NCBI GenBank assembly: GCA_958449715.1
Contig: CAUDIU010000045.1
Coordinates: 1-13,216, forward strand
Origin: an uncultured Clostridium sp.
Lineage (GTDB): Bacteria; Cyanobacteriota; Vampirovibrionia; Gastranaerophilales; Gastranaerophilaceae
Length of the DNA: 13,216 nucleotides
Reading direction: 5' to 3'
The notes beneath the pieces are model-generated. The model saw only the letters and a program-made list of their open reading frames with translations, was not told the DNA's origin and did not search any database. Both the position numbers and the translations under genes were made by a program. Shown one piece after another: positions 5,486 through 11,998 of this stretch. Numbering within the stretch: position 1 is the stretch's first letter; every line of letters starts with the position of its first letter.

Positions 5486-7376
5486 TTTGTACTCTATCCA
5501 TTATCTGTTGGAATTCATCTGAATCGATAGTTTCTTTATCAAGAAGTTCTTTTGAAATTGCTTCAAGCATATCTCTGTTTTCGCTCAAAAGTCTTTTAGC
5601 TTCTTCATATTTAGAATCTACAATGTTTTTCATCTCTTCATCAATTTCGAATGCAACTTGTTCAGAGTAATCTCTTTGGTGACCAAAATCTCTGCCCATA
5701 AATACGTTTTCTTGGTTTTTGCCATATGCCATGTTGCCTAATTTATCTGACATACCCCAAGCTGTTACCATTTTTCTTGCGATATTAGTTACGTTAATCA
5801 AATCTTGAGATGCACCTGTGCTTACTCTGTCTTTACCGTAAACGATTTCTTCAGCAGCACGTCCGCCTAATGATACTGTAATTTGTGCAAGAAGTTTTGC
5901 TTTATTTGTGTGAACTTTTTCATCTTTAGGTTTTGTCCAAGTTACACCTAATGCATATCCACGAGGGATTATTGATACTTTGTGTAATTCATCGGCATCT
6001 TTTAGTAATTTAGCTAAAAGTGCGTGACCTACTTCGTGATATGAAGTTAATTCTTTGTCTTCATCAGTCATTACTTTGCTTTTCTTTTCGATACCTGCGA
6101 TTACTCTATCAATAGAATTATCAATATCGCTCATTGAAATTTTGTCTTTGTTATTTCTTGCAGCAAGTAGTGCAGCTTCATTAAGCAAGTTTTGTAAATC
6201 AGCACCTGTAAAACCTGGTGTACGTTTTGCAAGAGTTTTTAAATCAACTTCAGGTTCTAATTGTTTGTTTTTAGCGTGAACTTTTAAGATTTGTTCTCTG
6301 CCTCTTACATCAGGAGCATTGATGTAAATTTGTCTGTCAAATCTACCTGGTCTTAATAATGCGTTATCTAAAATGTCAGGTCTGTTAGTTGCAGCGATAA
6401 CGATAATATTTGTATTTTCGTCAAAACCGTCCATTTCTACAAGTAATTGGTTAAGAGTCTGTTCACGTTCATCGTGACCGCCTCCCATACCAGCTCCACG
6501 TTGACGACCTACTGCATCAATTTCATCTATGAATATAATACAAGGTTGATGTTTTTTAGCTTGGTCAAACAAATCTCTTACGCGGCTAGCACCTACACCT
6601 ACGAACATCTCTACGAAGTCTGAACCGCTTATTGAGAAGAATGGAACGCCTGCTTCACCTGCAACAGCTTTTGCCATTAATGTTTTACCTGTTCCCGGAG
6701 GGCCTACAAGAAGTACGCCTTTAGGAATTTTTGCTCCTAATTTAATGTATTTGTCTCCGTTTTTCAAGAAGTCAACGATTTCTTCAAGTTCTTTTTTCTC
6801 TTCATCAATACCTGCAACATCTTTGAAAGTTGTTTTAACTTTGCTGTCAAGTAACATTTTAGCTTTACTTTTTCCAAAAGACATTGCTTGAGAACCGCCA
6901 GCTTGAATACTTTTTGCCATTACTGCTAAAAATACGATAAATAATATCGGAAGTAACAAGTAGCTTAGTGCGTTGCCTAAAAGTTTAGATGAATCAGTTG
7001 CACGAGTTACCTTAACATCAGCTTTTGATTCGCTTAATCTATGCATTAAGTCTGGATCGAAAGCTGGGATTAAAACTTTATATTTTATTGTTTGAGGTTT
7101 CTTTTCTATTGTTCCAAAAGGATTTTCAGCACTTGGAGCAAGTGTTTTTACTGTTTTTTCTTCTTGTGCTTTTGGTTGAGCTTTTGGGGTTGCGATTAAA
7201 AAGTCGTCTGCTTTTTCTACGGTTTGAAATTCATCATTATTCAATTTTTCAATAAAGTTTGAATATGAAATTTCTTGAATTTTAACTGCAGGTTCTGATA
7301 GGAATACAGAAGATGCAAAAAGTATTATTACAATCGCTAGGACAATATACATTCCCGTAGTTTGACTTTTATTCAT
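5469..7376 (-). CDS. ftsH: ATP-dependent membrane zinc protease FtsH
   Basis: FtsH is the hexameric AAA+ protease of the inner membrane that degrades unneeded or misassembled membrane and cytosolic proteins. Numbering from the ATG at 7376 (635 residues): membrane helix about 9-27; periplasmic domain with a Lys/Pro/Gln-rich insert at about 64-98; second helix about 137-157; Walker A GPPGTGKT at 225-232; Walker B IIFIDEID ending at 287; second region of homology ATNRP..RPGRFDR at about 329-348; zinc site HEVGH at 447-451; third zinc ligand probably Asp525 in GASQDLINVT. A GTG at 7391 would add five residues, but AGAGG lies seven bases before the ATG, so the ATG is preferred. It heads a unit with the two CFeSP genes downstream. 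FtsH length and motif order are normal. Confidence 0.97.
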   Translation of the reverse strand: MNKSQTTGMYIVLAIVIILFASSVFLSEPAVKIQEISYSNFIEKLNNDEFQTVEKADDFLIATPKAQPKAQEEKTVKTLAPSAENPFGTIEKKPQTIKYKVLIPAFDPDLMHRLSESKADVKVTRATDSSKLLGNALSYLLLPILFIVFLAVMAKSIQAGGSQAMSFGKSKAKMLLDSKVKTTFKDVAGIDEEKKELEEIVDFLKNGDKYIKLGAKIPKGVLLVGPPGTGKTLMAKAVAGEAGVPFFSISGSDFVEMFVGVGASRVRDLFDQAKKHQPCIIFIDEIDAVGRQRGAGMGGGHDEREQTLNQLLVEMDGFDENTNIIVIAATNRPDILDNALLRPGRFDRQIYINAPDVRGREQILKVHAKNKQLEPEVDLKTLAKRTPGFTGADLQNLLNEAALLAARNNKDKISMSDIDNSIDRVIAGIEKKSKVMTDEDKELTSYHEVGHALLAKLLKDADELHKVSIIPRGYALGVTWTKPKDEKVHTNKAKLLAQITVSLGGRAAEEIVYGKDRVSTGASQDLINVTNIARKMVTAWGMSDKLGNMAYGKNQENVFMGRDFGHQRDYSEQVAFEIDEEMKNIVDSKYEEAKRLLSENRDMLEAISKELLDKETIDSDEFQQIMDRVQSERQS

Positions 7377-7411
7377 TAGATGACCTCTCACTTTCTTTAA
7401 AACGTAAGTTT

Positions 7412-7417
7412 ATTATA
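7412..7417 (-). promoter_or_regulatory. Putative -10 box for ftsH
   Basis: TATAAT on the minus strand lies 35 bases before the ftsH ATG. A poor -35 candidate (TAGAAT, 7440 to 7435) lies 17 bases further upstream. It would also serve the downstream CFeSP genes, which have no promoter space of their own. Confidence 0.4.
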
Positions 7418-7520
7418 ACTTAAAAATTCAAAAAATTCTATATATTACAGGTTAACATATTAGCAAAATTATTTATTTTTGACTTTTATTTTTAGAATAG
7501 AAAATTTGAGGAAAATTTTT

Positions 7521-8075
7521 ATGGCAATTATAACTAAATTAATTTCAAGAATTGATTCAGCTCCGATTGGAACAACCGTTAATACAATCTTAAAATCAGG
7601 CACTAAAGTAAGTATTACTAAATTGAGTAAACCTGATACTATTGAAATTGTAAGACAACGACCTCACAATGATTGTATTAAAACTATATTGAAAAAATTT
7701 AAAGGAGTATATCAGCCTAAAAAAGTTATAGAAGAATATCGTTTTGGAATTGTTACAATAGAATATAAAAAAGATGGTTCAAGATTAGTAAAGTTAAGAA
7801 CTGTTGATAAAAATGGGACAGCGCATTCCGAAAATAATGGATTTTTTAAAACAATATTAGAAGAAAATCTTTATTCAAAAGGGGCAGTTATCCATTCTTA
7901 TCAAAAAGCAAAGCGAATCCCTCTTAATGAAAGAAATGCCAGTATTAGTTTTTTAGAACATTTAGGTATTATACGTAAAAAAAATAGGTATACTGCTCCA
8001 ACTTTTGATTATGCTCTTAAGCAAGATGATATATATGTGGAAGCAGATTTGAAGAATTGTAAAAAAAATATTTAA
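7521..8075 (+). CDS. Basic protein of unknown function, 184 residues
   Basis: The start at ATG 7521 (MAIITKLISRIDSAPIG) is supported by GAGGA eight bases upstream; an in-frame TTG at 7479 has no such signal. The product is soluble-looking and strongly basic, with many lysines throughout and no signal peptide or membrane segment. The first half alternates beta strands (GTTVNTILKSGTKVSITKL, FGIVTIEYKKDGSRLVKLRT). The second half looks more helical and contains ASISFLEHLGIIRKKNRYT, which could be a winged-helix-like segment, but that is only an impression. It is divergent from ftsH and is followed five bases later by a long hairpin and then the 61-residue gene. I do not recognise the family. Confidence 0.75.
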   Translation: MAIITKLISRIDSAPIGTTVNTILKSGTKVSITKLSKPDTIEIVRQRPHNDCIKTILKKFKGVYQPKKVIEEYRFGIVTIEYKKDGSRLVKLRTVDKNGTAHSENNGFFKTILEENLYSKGAVIHSYQKAKRIPLNERNASISFLEHLGIIRKKNRYTAPTFDYALKQDDIYVEADLKNCKKNI

Positions 8076-8080
8076 TATTG

Positions 8081-8126
8081 AAATCTCTCTTTTGAAAATT
8101 TTTTTATATATTCAAGAGAGAGATTT
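8081..8126 (+). promoter_or_regulatory. 16-bp hairpin covering the ribosome-binding site of the 61-residue gene
   Basis: Arms AAATCTCTCTTTTGAA (8081-8096) and TTCAAGAGAGAGATTT (8111-8126) pair along all 16 positions, with one U-G wobble, around a 14-base A/T loop. The 3' arm holds the only purine-rich ribosome-binding sequence before the ATG at 8130 (GAG ending seven bases upstream). In the folded state the site would be masked, so an RNA thermometer, a protein- or RNA-opened switch, or coupling to upstream translation are all possible. The structure could also act as a transcription terminator: on the plus strand the T tract after it is poor, while minus-strand transcripts from the exbD side would meet eight Ts a little beyond it. 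Confidence 0.7.
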
Positions 8127-8129
8127 TAT

Positions 8130-8315
8130 ATGAAAATAATTAATTTTGAAACTATTAAAGAAAAAGTAAACAAATTAGATTCAATGGCTAATGTTGATAT
8201 GACTAAACCTAACAGTATTTTCCCACATAAAGATGATGATAACAGAACTGTTGCTGAAAAAATGCAAAAATTCTTTGAAGTAGCTGATGGAGAAAATCCT
8301 TCTTGGAATGTCTAG
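8130..8315 (+). CDS. Small acidic protein, 61 residues, unknown
   Basis: The frame MKIINFETIKEKVNKLDSMA to ENPSWNV encodes a small acidic soluble protein with a likely N-terminal helix and a second helix (NRTVAEKMQKFFEVAD). No known family is recognised. It follows the basic 184-residue protein on the same strand, with the hairpin at 8081-8126 in between, and is likely co-transcribed with it unless that hairpin terminates. Its stop codon overlaps the end of the convergent exbD gene by 4 bp (CTAG). The combination of a plausible start, a structured leader and a compact frame makes a real gene more likely than not. Confidence 0.65.
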   Translation: MKIINFETIKEKVNKLDSMANVDMTKPNSIFPHKDDDNRTVAEKMQKFFEVADGENPSWNV

Positions 8316-8701
8316 ATTTGATCAACAGAAATTGCTGTAATACCTGAATTTCTGGCACTGTCCATAACTTTTACCATTGCCCCGTGAGAAGAATCCGCAT
8401 CGGTTCTAATCATCAAACCGTCAGGGTAATTTGAAGCTTGGGATTTTATTGTGCTTTCTAATTTATCAGCAGGAATTTCTGTCCCGTCTAAATAGAATTT
8501 ATCTCCTGCATCAACCATTATTGTCATAATTTTGGTTTCTTTTTGCTGTTGTTCTTGAGCAACATTTTCAGGAACGGTTAAATTTAGTCCCTGCTGATCA
8601 AGCATTGGAGCTATTACCATCATAATGATTAACAGAACTAAAAAGATATCTGTCAAAGGTGTTATATTTATTTCATTGAATGTGTCACGATTTCTGCTCA
8701 T
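8312..8701 (-). CDS. exbD: ExbD/TolR-family proton-channel subunit, copy 2
   Basis: ExbD is the single-pass subunit that, inside an ExbB pentamer, uses the proton gradient to energise TonB. This copy has 129 residues: a short cytoplasmic start, one membrane helix beginning INITPLTDIFLVLLIIMMV, with the essential aspartate at position 18, and a periplasmic domain (LDGTEIPADKLESTIKSQAS, LMIRTDADSSHGAMVKVMDS) of the usual ExbD/TolR fold. The ATG is five bases after the stop of the first exbD copy; the ribosome-binding site (GCAGG) lies inside that gene, so translation is probably coupled. It is the last gene of the tonB operon. TolR of a Tol-Pal system is an alternative name; no Pal or TolB is in view. 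Confidence 0.93.
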   Translation of the reverse strand: MSRNRDTFNEINITPLTDIFLVLLIIMMVIAPMLDQQGLNLTVPENVAQEQQQKETKIMTIMVDAGDKFYLDGTEIPADKLESTIKSQASNYPDGLMIRTDADSSHGAMVKVMDSARNSGITAISVDQI

Positions 8702-8706
8702 TTTAT

Positions 8707-9162
8707 TTACCTGCGTCTGGTTGATTTTTCTTCTAAATCTTTTTGTTCTTTTTTACTTAGAGGTTCACCTGCAACGATTAGTTTTTTATATTCTGCATCT
8801 TGTGCTGAATTCATAATTTCCATAATTTTTGCACTTTTAACTCTTTCATCTGCTTTTACAACAAGTTCAGGTTTTTCAAGCTGAGCTTTCAGTGTAATTA
8901 ATTCATTGGTTAAATTATCTTCAGTTACAGGAGTTCCGTTCAAATACATTTTCCCTTCTTTTGTTACTGAAACAGTAGCATTTTTCTGTTCAATAGAAAT
9001 TCCGCTGTTTATTTCAGGAACAGTAATAGAACTGTCATTTGATTGGAAAGTCGGTGCGACAACCATCATTATGATTAACAGAACTAAGAAAATATCTGTC
9101 AACGGAGTTATATTAATCTCTGTAAATAGAGCTTCTTTCCCTTTGTTGGTTTTCATTCCCAT
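8707..9162 (-). CDS. exbD: ExbD/TolR-family proton-channel subunit, copy 1
   Basis: This paralogue has 151 residues, with the same membrane segment (INITPLTDIFLVLLIIMMV, aspartate at position 23) and a more diverged periplasmic domain (MYLNGTPVTEDNLTNELITL, ELVVKADERVKSAKIMEIMN). It ends in a charged tail (KKEQKDLEEKSTRRR) that copy 2 lacks. The membrane segments of the two copies are almost identical even in DNA, while the rest differs strongly. The ATG at 9162 is chosen because a stop lies a few codons upstream in frame; a second ATG two codons later is possible. There is no ribosome-binding site in the normal position. The only good one (AAGGAG) lies 36 bases upstream, behind the hairpin at 9175-9197. 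Confidence 0.93.
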   Translation of the reverse strand: MGMKTNKGKEALFTEINITPLTDIFLVLLIIMMVVAPTFQSNDSSITVPEINSGISIEQKNATVSVTKEGKMYLNGTPVTEDNLTNELITLKAQLEKPELVVKADERVKSAKIMEIMNSAQDAEYKKLIVAGEPLSKKEQKDLEEKSTRRR

Positions 9163-9174
9163 TTTTTGTGTCGC

Positions 9175-9202
9175 TTACGGCAATATTTTTACCGTAATCT
9201 CC
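9175..9202 (-). promoter_or_regulatory. GGAG plus hairpin in the exbD leader
   Basis: Read on the minus strand, the exbB stop is followed by AAGAAAGGAG, one A, then a 6-bp hairpin TTACGG/CCGTAA with an 11-base loop, then 12 bases and the exbD ATG. The ribosome-binding site and ATG are 36 bases apart in sequence but about 13 bases apart if the hairpin folds. The same layout precedes tonB. Confidence 0.6.
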
Positions 9203-9209
9203 TTTCTTT

Positions 9210-9857
9210 TTATAATGAAATGTTTGCATTACTTGGAGTTGTTGATTCGTCGTTAGAATCTACAAAACTTAAGAATAATAATTTGATTAATTGGAAGTCA
9301 TCTTCATATCTTTTTACGATTGATTGGAAAGAGTTATAGAAGATAACTGCCACTATCGCAACACCAAGACCGAATGCTGTAGCAATCAATGCTGATGCAA
9401 TACCTGATGCAACTGCTGCTGATTGGTTCCCTTGAGCTGCTAAATCTTGGAATGTAAAAAGAATTCTTACAACAGTACCAAACAAACCTAAAAATGGTGC
9501 TACACCACCGATTGTACCTAAGATAGTTAAGTGGCTTTCAAGTTTTCTTGATGCTAATGATGCTGCGATATCAAATGATCTTGAAAAACCATTTTTTTGT
9601 TCAGAGAAAATTCTAACAGCCTCTTCTGTTACTTCTCCGATTACACCGCCACATTGAATTGCAAGATTTTGAGCACCTTCAAGATTATTTTTAACAAGTT
9701 CCTTTTGTAATCTTGGAATAAATAGCACAACATCTCTTTTGTTTTTCTTGTAGTAAGAAAATCTGTTAATAACAACACCTACTACCAATATTGAACATAC
9801 CAAAATTGGTAATAATACCGGCCAATCCATTTGAATTGATTTCCATAATAGTTCCAT
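9210..9857 (-). CDS. exbB: ExbB/TolQ/MotA-family proton-channel protein
   Basis: ExbB forms the pentameric inner-membrane channel around ExbD that harvests the proton gradient for TonB. The 215-residue product has the standard topology: a first membrane helix at about 13-31, a cytoplasmic domain at 32-108 (with ASLASRKLESHL leading into the next helix), then two long helices, HLTILGTIGGVAPFLGLFGT (109-128, continuing to about 136) and about 148-176 (VASGIASALIATAFGLGVAI). These last two contain the family signature of Gly/Ala/Thr-rich, proton-path segments. The ATG is preceded by AGAGGA at a normal distance. It lies 44 bases after tonB and 47 bases before the first exbD. TolQ is the closest alternative. 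Confidence 0.95.
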   Translation of the reverse strand: MELLWKSIQMDWPVLLPILVCSILVVGVVINRFSYYKKNKRDVVLFIPRLQKELVKNNLEGAQNLAIQCGGVIGEVTEEAVRIFSEQKNGFSRSFDIAASLASRKLESHLTILGTIGGVAPFLGLFGTVVRILFTFQDLAAQGNQSAAVASGIASALIATAFGLGVAIVAVIFYNSFQSIVKRYEDDFQLIKLLFLSFVDSNDESTTPSNANISL

Positions 9858-9901
9858 AATTTTATCCTCTTTTTTTCATAATGTTATTTACGTTTTTATT
9901 T

Positions 9902-11092
9902 TTAGTATCCTGATGCTCCAAATACGTTGTAGTCAAATGTAAATTGGATATCAATACTTGAATTTTTGTATTCAGCAGGAAGTGGTCTGAATGGTGCTGT
10001 TGCCTGTACTGCATTTATTGCCGCTTTATCTGCTGCTGGAAGCCCAGAAGATTTAAATACGCTACAAGATAATAATCTTCCGTCTTTTGCTATTTTGAAC
10101 AGTAAAACAACTCGTTTACTTTCATTTCCTTTTGGCGGATCCCAGTTCATTTTGATACGTCTTTGCAATTCTCTCATGTATGGACCAAAGTCAGGCTCTC
10201 TAATTGCATCAATACCTGGTCTGCCGTTTGGATTTCCAGGTCCTGGATTTCCATATCCGCCAGTTCCTCCTCCGCCGCCTTTAGCAAGTTTGCTGCCAGA
10301 ACCTCCTGTTGGAGCTAATGATGGAGCTGGTGCATATCTACCACTGCCAGATGAAGTGCTTCCGCCACCTCCACCGCCTTTAGCAGATGAACCTGAGCCA
10401 CTGATTGGCCCTGTAGAATATCTGCCGCTACCAGTACCTCCTTTAGGAACCGGAACTGTAAATGCCGATGATGGTTTTGCAGTTGGTCTTGGTGTTGTCG
10501 GAGGTTTTATAGATGGTCGTGCAGTTGGTGGAGCCGGTTTTGCCATCTGTGGGGCTTTAGGTCCTGGGGCTGGTTGACTAGTTGCTTTTTTAGGAGCTGG
10601 CGCCGGTTGAACCTGCTGAGTTACTTGCTTTACAATTTTTTGTAAAGGGTTTTGAGGTGCAGCTTGTTTTTTAGGAGCAGCTTTTGCCGGAGCTGGTTTT
10701 GCCGCTTGTTGTGGTGCTCCTGGTGATGGTGAAGGCATTGACACTTTTCTTTTTGGATCGTGGTGTCCACCTGCACGAGAATTGATATCTGCACGATATG
10801 GTGTCTTTTTATTTATAGGAGTTTCTTCTTTATCTACAAGTACGAATTCTATATCATTTACTTTAGGTTTTGGTTTTTCAAAAATCTTGAATGTAATTCC
10901 CATAAATGAAAGAATTAACAATACTAATGTCCATACACCTATAGCAGTCGGGTGAAGAATTGCTGAAATCAAAATTGATTTTTTCAAGCTTATGTCTTCA
11001 TCATCTTTTAAGACTGCCGGTGTTGTATAACTTGATTGTTCTTCAAGTTCATCTTCTAAAAAATTATCTGTATACTTTCCTAATAGTGACAT
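9902..11092 (-). CDS. tonB: TonB-family energy transducer with long Pro/Ala and Gly linker
   Basis: TonB spans the envelope and passes energy from ExbB/ExbD to outer-membrane transporters. This 396-residue protein has an N-terminal cytoplasmic segment of about 36 residues and one membrane helix (about 39-66). Ser43 and His47 in the helix are four residues apart, like the functional Ser/His pair of E. coli TonB. A long linker follows, first Pro/Ala/Lys-rich (about 118-225, many PAP and KPA steps), then Gly/Ser-rich with repeated GSGRY and KGGGGG motifs (about 228-285). The last 95 or so residues are a TonB/TolA C-terminal domain (YMRELQRRIKMNWDPPKG, VVLLFKIAKDGRLLSCSVFK, AAINAVQATAPFRPLP). It heads the operon. 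The N-terminal extension before the helix is longer than in classical TonB, and TolA is an alternative. Confidence 0.92.
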   Translation of the reverse strand: MSLLGKYTDNFLEDELEEQSSYTTPAVLKDDEDISLKKSILISAILHPTAIGVWTLVLLILSFMGITFKIFEKPKPKVNDIEFVLVDKEETPINKKTPYRADINSRAGGHHDPKRKVSMPSPSPGAPQQAAKPAPAKAAPKKQAAPQNPLQKIVKQVTQQVQPAPAPKKATSQPAPGPKAPQMAKPAPPTARPSIKPPTTPRPTAKPSSAFTVPVPKGGTGSGRYSTGPISGSGSSAKGGGGGGSTSSGSGRYAPAPSLAPTGGSGSKLAKGGGGGTGGYGNPGPGNPNGRPGIDAIREPDFGPYMRELQRRIKMNWDPPKGNESKRVVLLFKIAKDGRLLSCSVFKSSGLPAADKAAINAVQATAPFRPLPAEYKNSSIDIQFTFDYNVFGASGY

Positions 11093-11103
11093 TATTTTCT
11101 TTT

Positions 11104-11129
11104 ATACGGTTATTTCCCGTATGCTCCCC
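11104..11129 (-). promoter_or_regulatory. GGAG plus hairpin in the tonB leader
   Basis: Read on the minus strand: AGGGGAG, one C, then a 6-bp hairpin ATACGG/CCGTAT with a 7-base loop (GAAATAA), then AAAAGAAAATA and the tonB ATG. The Shine-Dalgarno sequence is 31 bases from the ATG in sequence, about 12 if the hairpin folds. The arrangement matches the exbD leader at 9175-9202, with a shared TACGG/CCGTA stem core. Confidence 0.6.
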
Positions 11130-11149
11130 TATCTTTATCTAATCGCTTT

Positions 11150-11201
11150 ATAATTTTATTTTAAACCAAAAATAAAATTATTACCCGATGTACTAATAAT
11201 T
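11150..11201. other. AT-only palindrome and an overlapping second inverted repeat
   Basis: ATAATTTTATTTT (11150-11162) and AAAATAAAATTAT (11169-11181) are perfect 13-bp inverted arms around AAACCA. A second inverted repeat, AATTATTA (11176-11183) and TAATAATT (11194-11201), reuses part of the right arm, so the two cannot form together. The second one covers the stop codon of the VirB10-like gene. The block separates that gene from tonB. It could be a weak terminator or a protein-binding site in the tonB promoter; neither is proven. Confidence 0.5.
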
Positions 11202-11939
11202 GTTGTTAAACATTGTTGGATTTACAGTAATCGGTTGGGTAAGTACTAATTCAATTGCAGAATTCGCAGGAATTTCAACGTCGTTTCCTTTATCCCAAAT
11301 TGATTTTACAAGTCCGCCACCTGCACCTACTGCTGTAGCTAGTGCAGTGCCTTTACCTATATCTCCGCCTGCTAGTGGTGATATAATTACCCCTGCAAGT
11401 GCCCCTGCCCCTGCTCCAACTGCTAAATCTTTTCCATAATCTTTAGCTACATCCATTTTTGTTCCGCCAATTAAAACACCTGTATTGTCGTTTGTTTTTA
11501 TTACTGCGGAAATTGGAATTTGAATGCCGTATGGAGTAACAATTTGAGTAAATCTTACTAATAATTTCCCATTCATACTGCCATGTTTCGCTTTTGAAAC
11601 TTCAAGTACAGAACCTGTAATTGAGCTGCCTGCAGGAGCAATTAAATTTCCATTATAGTAAAAATCTGAGCCTAGTGCTAATGTTACATTTTGCCCAAGA
11701 GTTAAATTTGCAGAATTTAATGGAGTTGTTACTACTGCTGGAATACTTTGTCCTGCAGGTACAGTAACAACACTTCCTTTTAGAGTTTGATTCCCGCTTA
11801 CAGTTTGTGTTGGGTAATAATTCTGTTGATATGAAGGTGCTGGGTTATTTTGGCTATAACCAAAGTTTGGTGCTGCATAAGATATGCTTGTTGATAAAAC
11901 CAATGCAGTTGTCATAAATAATCCAAATGTTTTTTTCAT
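11193..11939 (-). CDS. Exported VirB10/TrbI-like beta-domain protein, 248 residues
   Basis: A signal peptide (about 1-22, ending SISYA before APNFG) and a short Gln/Asn/Tyr-rich stretch lead into a domain that resembles the C-terminal domain of VirB10/TrbI. The similar parts are VTVPAGQSIPAVVTTPLNSA, FYYNGNLIAPAGSSITGSVL, KLLVRFTQIVTPYGIQIPI and, at the end, DVEIPANSAIELVLTQPITV. In the family these strands build the outer-membrane-associated barrel of type IV secretion. Between them lies a glycine-zipper-like segment (about 172-210, AVGAGAGALAGVIISPLAGG), possibly membrane-inserting, as VirB10 also has near this place. AGAAAGG lies seven bases before the ATG. No other type IV secretion gene is present, so a conjugation role is not supported. 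An envelope-associated scaffold or pore is possible. It is 59 bases downstream of a relative. Confidence 0.78.
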   Translation of the reverse strand: MKKTFGLFMTTALVLSTSISYAAPNFGYSQNNPAPSYQQNYYPTQTVSGNQTLKGSVVTVPAGQSIPAVVTTPLNSANLTLGQNVTLALGSDFYYNGNLIAPAGSSITGSVLEVSKAKHGSMNGKLLVRFTQIVTPYGIQIPISAVIKTNDNTGVLIGGTKMDVAKDYGKDLAVGAGAGALAGVIISPLAGGDIGKGTALATAVGAGGGLVKSIWDKGNDVEIPANSAIELVLTQPITVNPTMFNNNY

Positions 11940-11998
11940 AGTTTACCTTTCTTCTTATTTTAATATTCTTACTATTTTAATTTATAACCTATATTAAG

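Noticed and set aside
7377..7391. GTG at 7391 as the ftsH start
   Set aside because: The ATG at 7376 has AGAGG at ideal spacing; the GTG has no comparable signal.
7479..7520. TTG at 7479 as the start of the 184-residue protein, or TTGACT there as a -35 box
   Set aside because: No ribosome-binding site precedes the TTG, and no -10 lies at the right distance from TTGACT.
10250..10460. Tandem DNA repeat in the tonB Gly-rich linker
   Set aside because: Similar blocks (CCGCCTTTAGCA twice, 99 bp apart) exist, but spacing of other motifs is irregular; it is ordinary low-complexity linker coding.
9966..10577. Long plus-strand frame of 203 codons, proline-rich
   Set aside because: It is the antisense shadow of the Gly/Pro-rich linker of tonB; such biased sequence keeps opposite frames open.
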